A stretch of DNA of 64,000 nt from DATCRE01 sp964235605 (GTDB lineage Bacteria; Bacteroidota; Bacteroidia; Cytophagales; Cyclobacteriaceae), in contig CAXSCR010000001.1 of NCBI GenBank assembly GCA_964235605.1, forward strand, positions 186,001 to 250,000, written 5' to 3'. Position 1 is the first letter of the stretch. Every line of letters begins with the position of its first letter. Positions 60,442-64,000 of the stretch are shown one piece after another. The notes under the pieces were generated by a model. It searched no databases and was not told the DNA's origin. It saw nothing but the letters and a program-made list of their open reading frames with translations. The position numbers and the translations under genes were made by a program.

Positions 60442-61422
60442 ATGTCTAATATTTTACTAACAGGTGGTTCGGGCTTTATTGGTAGTCACTTTCATAACTA
60501 TCTTCCTCATGGAGAGCTTGTAAATTTAGATTTGGAAGAGCCAATCTTTCAACATGAAACCACCTTTATTAAAGGCGATATCCGAGTGGAGAAAGATGTT
60601 GTAAATGCCATTCGCGATCGTGATATAAAAACAATAATTTCATTGGCTGCTAAGCATCATGACTTTGGCATTGGGCATGATGAATATTTTGACACTAACG
60701 AAGATGGAACTGCAGTACTTTGTAAAGTAGCCAGCGCGTACAACATCAAGGAGATCATTTTCTTCTCTTCAGTAGCGGTATACGGTGTACGAGATTTAAT
60801 ATCCAATGAAGCATTGGCACCAGCACCTGATTCACCTTATGGTGCTTCTAAACTTGCAGGTGAAAAAGTTTTAGAAAAATGGGCCGCTGCTGACCCGACA
60901 CGAAAAGTAATTATTATACGACCTACGGTAGTTTTTGGCTCTAACAATGTTGCCAACATGTATAATTTGATTCGTCAAATTAGTTCTGGTTTATATTTCC
61001 ATTTGGGTAAAGCGGATAACATTAAATCAATTGCGTATGTAGAAAATGTTGTAGAAGCCATTCTCTTCTTGAAGTCCAGAATGGTTCCTGGTTTTTCTAT
61101 TTATAACTATGCAGACGAACCACAACTTTCAACTCGCCAGATCAGTGAAGTTATAGCGCAGGCGTTAGACAAAAAGATTCTTCTAACCGTGCCTAAGACA
61201 TTGGGAATAATGATGGGCCTGCCCTTCGATTTAATTATTAAATTAACAGGCAAGAACCTACCCATATCATCAGCGCGAATAAAAAAGTTGGGTACATCTA
61301 CTAGGCATTCGGCATATAAAATTTTTTCTGAAGGATTTAAACCGCATCACACTACCGTTGATGGATTGGTTAAAATGGTTGAATGGTATAAAATGAAAAA
61401 CGAAGTTTCTACCCACGCTTAA
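60442..61422 (+). CDS. NAD-dependent sugar epimerase/dehydratase
   Basis: 326 residues, extended SDR: ILLTGGSGFIGSHFHNYLP (NAD binding), FFSSVAVYGVRD with the catalytic Ser, YxxxK in DSPYGASKLAGEKVLEKW, and VVFGSNNVANMYNLIRQI. A C-terminal part with VPKTLGIMMGLPFDLIIKL is hydrophobic. It resembles WbpV/UDP-hexose 4-epimerase or reductase types that make 6-deoxysugars such as QuiNAc or FucNAc before a WecA-like step. The exact product is unknown. It lies 10 bp before the second aminotransferase gene. Confidence 0.82.
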   Translation: MSNILLTGGSGFIGSHFHNYLPHGELVNLDLEEPIFQHETTFIKGDIRVEKDVVNAIRDRDIKTIISLAAKHHDFGIGHDEYFDTNEDGTAVLCKVASAYNIKEIIFFSSVAVYGVRDLISNEALAPAPDSPYGASKLAGEKVLEKWAAADPTRKVIIIRPTVVFGSNNVANMYNLIRQISSGLYFHLGKADNIKSIAYVENVVEAILFLKSRMVPGFSIYNYADEPQLSTRQISEVIAQALDKKILLTVPKTLGIMMGLPFDLIIKLTGKNLPISSARIKKLGTSTRHSAYKIFSEGFKPHHTTVDGLVKMVEWYKMKNEVSTHA

Positions 61423-61431
61423 TTCCATCAC

Positions 61432-62538
61432 GTGCAGATTCCGTTCAATAATCTTAAAGCACAGCACAAAACAGTTAGTAAAGAAATTGAAGGTGCTATA
61501 ACATCATCGATACAGTCATTTAACTTTATCAGGAGCAAAGAAGTAGTAGCATTTGCTAACGTGTTTGCAAAGACAATTGGCGCTAATCATTGCATCACTA
61601 CAGGCAATGGCACGGCATCGCTTTTCATCGCGTTAAAATCATTAAACATAGGTATAGGCGATGAAGTTATTACACCTGCCCTGAGCTGGATATCATCTTC
61701 TGAAACTATTTCCTTATGTGGCGCTACACCAGTATTTGTAGACGTTGACAAAGAAACCTATACCCTTAATCCGCTTTTAATTGAAGAAAAAATAACACTA
61801 AAGACTAAAGCAATTATTGCAGTTCATCTCTATGGACAGGCTGCACATATTTCACAGCTTCAGAAGCTTTGTAAGAAGCATAATCTCTTGCTTATAGAAG
61901 ATTGTGCCCAGGCTCAGTTAACTCAGGAGATGGGAAAGCATGTGGGTACATTTGGCGATGTCTCTGCTTTTAGTTTTTATCCTACAAAAAACTTAGGCGC
62001 ATATGGCGATGCTGGCTGTATTATAACTAACAATGCCGCGCTAGCAGAAAGGATGAATCGGTTTGCTAATCATGGCGCCGTACAAAAAGATGATCACACA
62101 ATGGAAGGTATCAACAGCAGAATGGACACGATTCAAGCTGCGGTGCTGCTTGCTAAACTTCCTTACCTTAAACAATGGACTCAAAAACGGATCGAGAATG
62201 CTCAGTTGTATGGTAAGCTACTGGAGGACGTTGAAGGCGTTGCTATACCGTTCGTAAGACCAAAAACACTTCATACGTTTCACTTATACGTGATACGCGC
62301 ACGAAGAAGAGATCAACTTAAAGATTTCTTACTGCGTCATGGTATTCAAACTATCATCCACTATCCAAAGGCATTGCCAAATTTGCTAGCATATAGTTAT
62401 TTAAACCTAAGACCTGAAGATTTTCCTGTATCCAGCGCAATGCAAGATGAAGTACTTTCGTTGCCTATTTATCCTGAATTAAAAGTTGAAGAGATAATCT
62501 ACATCGCCGAAAAGATTAAAGAGTTTTACAAAAAATGA
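61432..62538 (+). CDS. DegT/DnrJ/EryC1 sugar aminotransferase
   Basis: 368 residues from a GTG (MQIPFNNLKAQHKTV). PLP Lys186 is in AFSFYPTKNLGAYGDAGCII, with VHLYGQAAHI and LIEDCAQAQLTQE around the cofactor and HGIQTIIHYPKALP near the end. It transfers an amino group from glutamate to a keto-sugar nucleotide. It differs from the WbpE-like enzyme at 44080, so the locus should make a second amino sugar, possibly with the epimerase 10 bp upstream. Confidence 0.88.
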   Translation: MQIPFNNLKAQHKTVSKEIEGAITSSIQSFNFIRSKEVVAFANVFAKTIGANHCITTGNGTASLFIALKSLNIGIGDEVITPALSWISSSETISLCGATPVFVDVDKETYTLNPLLIEEKITLKTKAIIAVHLYGQAAHISQLQKLCKKHNLLLIEDCAQAQLTQEMGKHVGTFGDVSAFSFYPTKNLGAYGDAGCIITNNAALAERMNRFANHGAVQKDDHTMEGINSRMDTIQAAVLLAKLPYLKQWTQKRIENAQLYGKLLEDVEGVAIPFVRPKTLHTFHLYVIRARRRDQLKDFLLRHGIQTIIHYPKALPNLLAYSYLNLRPEDFPVSSAMQDEVLSLPIYPELKVEEIIYIAEKIKEFYKK

Positions 62539-62558
62539 TTTTTTTTAGCGCGAATCAT

Positions 62559-62566
62559 TATTTTTG
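62559..62566 (+). promoter_or_regulatory. -7 element TATTTTTG before the WecA-like gene
   Basis: A perfect TAnnTTTG match 15 bases before the ATG at 62582. It argues against an in-frame TTG at 62564, which overlaps it. Confidence 0.45.
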
Positions 62567-62581
62567 AGTCAGACCCCATTT

Positions 62582-63658
62582 ATGGCTATTCAACTCGCAG
62601 CAGCAATTACCGCATTTATAATTTCTTTTTTGATGGTTCCTGTGATCATCAAATACTCACTAAGAAAAAATCTTGTTGATGTTCCAGGTCGTAGAAAAAT
62701 ACATAAGCGCGAAACACCCTCTATGGGAGGAATCGCCATCTTTTGTGGCTTCTTCATCTCCTTGCTTATTTGGGTAGAGATACCCGATTGGAAAGAGATC
62801 AAGTTTATATTGGTTTCTTTGTTTGTTATTTTTTTTATTGGCGTACGCGATGACCTCGTTCCTTTGCGACCATCGCTAAAATTAGTTGGACAAATTCTCG
62901 CAGCCATTTTATTGATCTCCTTATTTGACCTTCGCCTAAAATCACTTTTCGGATTTTTTGGAATTTACGAACTGCATATTGCAGCGAGCTATGTTATTAC
63001 CGTTTTTACGATCATCATTATAACCAATTCATTTAATCTGATAGATGGACTTGATGGTCTCGCAGGCAGTGTTGCCATCATAGCTTTGTTATCATTTGGC
63101 ATATGGTACTTTTTAGTTAACGACCAGCTCTTTGCTATTCTCTCATTTGCCATGTTGGGAGCAATTCTAGCTTTCTTAATTTTTAACTGGGAGCCGTCAG
63201 AAGTTTTTATGGGTGATACAGGCGCGCTTGTTATCGGTATGATGCTTGCCATCTTAGCGATCCATTTTATAGATGTGAATTACAACTTACTTGAAGGTAC
63301 CCCTTATCGATTTAATGCATCAGTTACTACCGCTAGTTGCTTCATCATTATTCCTTTGGTTGATACGATGCGCATTATAATCTTACGAATCAAAAAAGGT
63401 CAATCACCTTTTACCCCAGATAAGAGTCATATTCATCATGCCATTATGAGGTTGGGTATGGCGCATAGTCAAACAACGATGATACTAGCAGGTATTCAGA
63501 TCATCTATATATGCCTTGCAATTTTTCTATACCAGGTTCAAGAGCGATATATGTTGGCAGGCGTCATCACCTTATCAATCACACTAAGCGTTATCCTAGA
63601 TCGCCTTATCATAAGGAAACTATCTACAACGCCGGGAAAAACAGAGGAAGAAAACTAA
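62582..63658 (+). CDS. wecA: WecA/TagO-type undecaprenyl-phosphate sugar-1-phosphate transferase
   Basis: 358 residues with 10-11 membrane helices. Motifs of the polyprenyl-phosphate N-acetylhexosamine-1-phosphate transferases: VPGRRKIHKRETPSMGGIAI, FFIGVRDD, NSFNLIDGLDGLAGS with catalytic acids, VFMGDTGALVIG, and DKSHIHHAIMRLGM (the HIHH motif of WecA rather than MraY). It starts glycan assembly by placing an amino-sugar phosphate on undecaprenyl phosphate. It is the last gene of the polysaccharide locus; pheS faces it. Confidence 0.92.
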   Translation: MAIQLAAAITAFIISFLMVPVIIKYSLRKNLVDVPGRRKIHKRETPSMGGIAIFCGFFISLLIWVEIPDWKEIKFILVSLFVIFFIGVRDDLVPLRPSLKLVGQILAAILLISLFDLRLKSLFGFFGIYELHIAASYVITVFTIIIITNSFNLIDGLDGLAGSVAIIALLSFGIWYFLVNDQLFAILSFAMLGAILAFLIFNWEPSEVFMGDTGALVIGMMLAILAIHFIDVNYNLLEGTPYRFNASVTTASCFIIIPLVDTMRIIILRIKKGQSPFTPDKSHIHHAIMRLGMAHSQTTMILAGIQIIYICLAIFLYQVQERYMLAGVITLSITLSVILDRLIIRKLSTTPGKTEEEN

Positions 63659-63750
63659 AGTTAGCCGCGAGCTATGAGCCGTGAGTTTCGAACGTAAACC
63701 TCAATCCCTCAAGCCCAATGCCTAGACCTATTATTTGAAATGCCCAGTGC
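63659..63750. repeat. Word repeats between wecA and pheS
   Basis: AGCCGCGAGCTATGAGCCGTGAG (63662-63684) has alternating AGCC and GAG words, followed by CAAGCCCAATGCCTAGACC and AATGCCCAGTGCC, the reverse complement of the GGCATTGGGG family seen at 16269 and 22537. It fills the gap between two convergent genes. Confidence 0.65.
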
Positions 63751-64000
63751 CTATACAACAGGCTGAAACTGCCTTAGAAAGCGAATGTCATTTTCTGAAA
63801 AAAGTCTGAGGTCATTGATTTGATAACGCAACATGGTAACGCGCTCTATTCCCATTCCGAAAGCAAAACCAGTATATTCTTCCGGATCGATTCCGCAGTG
63901 CTTAAGTACGTTTGGATGCACCATGCCTGAGCCAGCAATTTCTACCCAGCCAGAATATTTACATACGTTGCATCCTTTGCCTTTGCAGATTAAACAGGTT
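63751..64000 (-). CDS. pheS: Phenylalanyl-tRNA synthetase alpha subunit, C-terminal part
   Basis: The last 83 residues are visible on the minus strand, running off the window edge. They include a four-Cys loop (CLICKGKGCNVC), then SGWVEIAGSGMVHPNVLKH, the class II motif 3 region GFAFGMGIERVTMLRY, and the end DLRLFSENDIRFLRQF, which is diagnostic of PheS. The enzyme charges tRNA-Phe with PheT. The stop codon is at 63751-63753, next to word repeats. The 5' part lies beyond 64000. Confidence 0.95.
   Translation of the reverse strand, partial: TCLICKGKGCNVCKYSGWVEIAGSGMVHPNVLKHCGIDPEEYTGFAFGMGIERVTMLRYQINDLRLFSENDIRFLRQFQPVV

Overview
The window looks like a stretch of an AT-rich Bacteroidota chromosome, most likely of the Cytophagales type. 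The evidence is the gliding lipoprotein GldB, TonB-dependent receptors with an N-terminal carboxypeptidase-regulatory domain, DUF6702/DUF4254-type proteins, a one-chain (GRS1-type) glycyl-tRNA synthetase, and many promoters matching the Bacteroidota -7 element TAnnTTTG. No phage, transposase, CRISPR array, tRNA or rRNA gene was seen. All assignments come from reading motifs in the sequence; no database search was run.

Layout. 1-5000: housekeeping and envelope genes (DUF6702 protein, gldB, rluD, a metallophosphatase whose start looks frameshifted, a secreted transglutaminase-like protein). 5078-11363: a MoxR ATPase, then a TonB-dependent receptor and a predicted beta-helix lipoprotein whose upstream regions share direct repeats with the geometry of a Pho box (7 bp, 4 bp, 7 bp). 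11778-24182: metabolic and repair genes (Xaa-Pro aminopeptidase, rmuC, ornithine aminotransferase, HAD hydrolase, GT9 plus DUF4254 pair, hemB plus a 7TM histidine kinase, a Tat-type superoxide dismutase, a biotin carrier protein). 24660-28238: a complete TPP riboswitch controls a TonB-dependent receptor, followed by a UbiA prenyltransferase. 28740-35412: glyQS, a histidine kinase, mazG, glmM and a cysteine desulfurase. 35923-41426: a minus-strand cytochrome c maturation operon (wzz, ccmB, ccmC, ccmD-like, ccmE, ccmF) in which CcmE carries Cys instead of the usual heme-binding His.

41658-63658 is one long plus-strand surface polysaccharide locus. It encodes a WbpA/E/D/B-type route to a UDP-diacetamido-glucuronic acid, galE, gmd and fcl for GDP-L-fucose, a FkbM methyltransferase, at least six glycosyltransferases, a Wzx flippase, a Wzy-like polymerase, two other methyltransferases, a polysaccharide deacetylase, and at the end an epimerase, a second DegT aminotransferase and a WecA-like initiating phospho-sugar transferase. 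With the Wzz protein on the opposite strand this is a full Wzx/Wzy-type system. The window ends inside pheS (minus strand).

The most unusual feature is the intergenic DNA. Many gene 3' ends carry reiterated short-word sequences of several families (ATTGACAATTGATAATT, GGCATTGGGGACTGGGCA, CTCGTAC, AATTGGAAATTGG, TTAATCGTTAATCG, GCTAGCAGC). Several are arranged as long imperfect inverted repeats, some extend into the last codons of genes, and at two places (gldB and ccmF) the adjacent gene end has been duplicated with the repeat. A separate element of about 240-320 bp is present twice, upstream of hemB and upstream of the TPP riboswitch.
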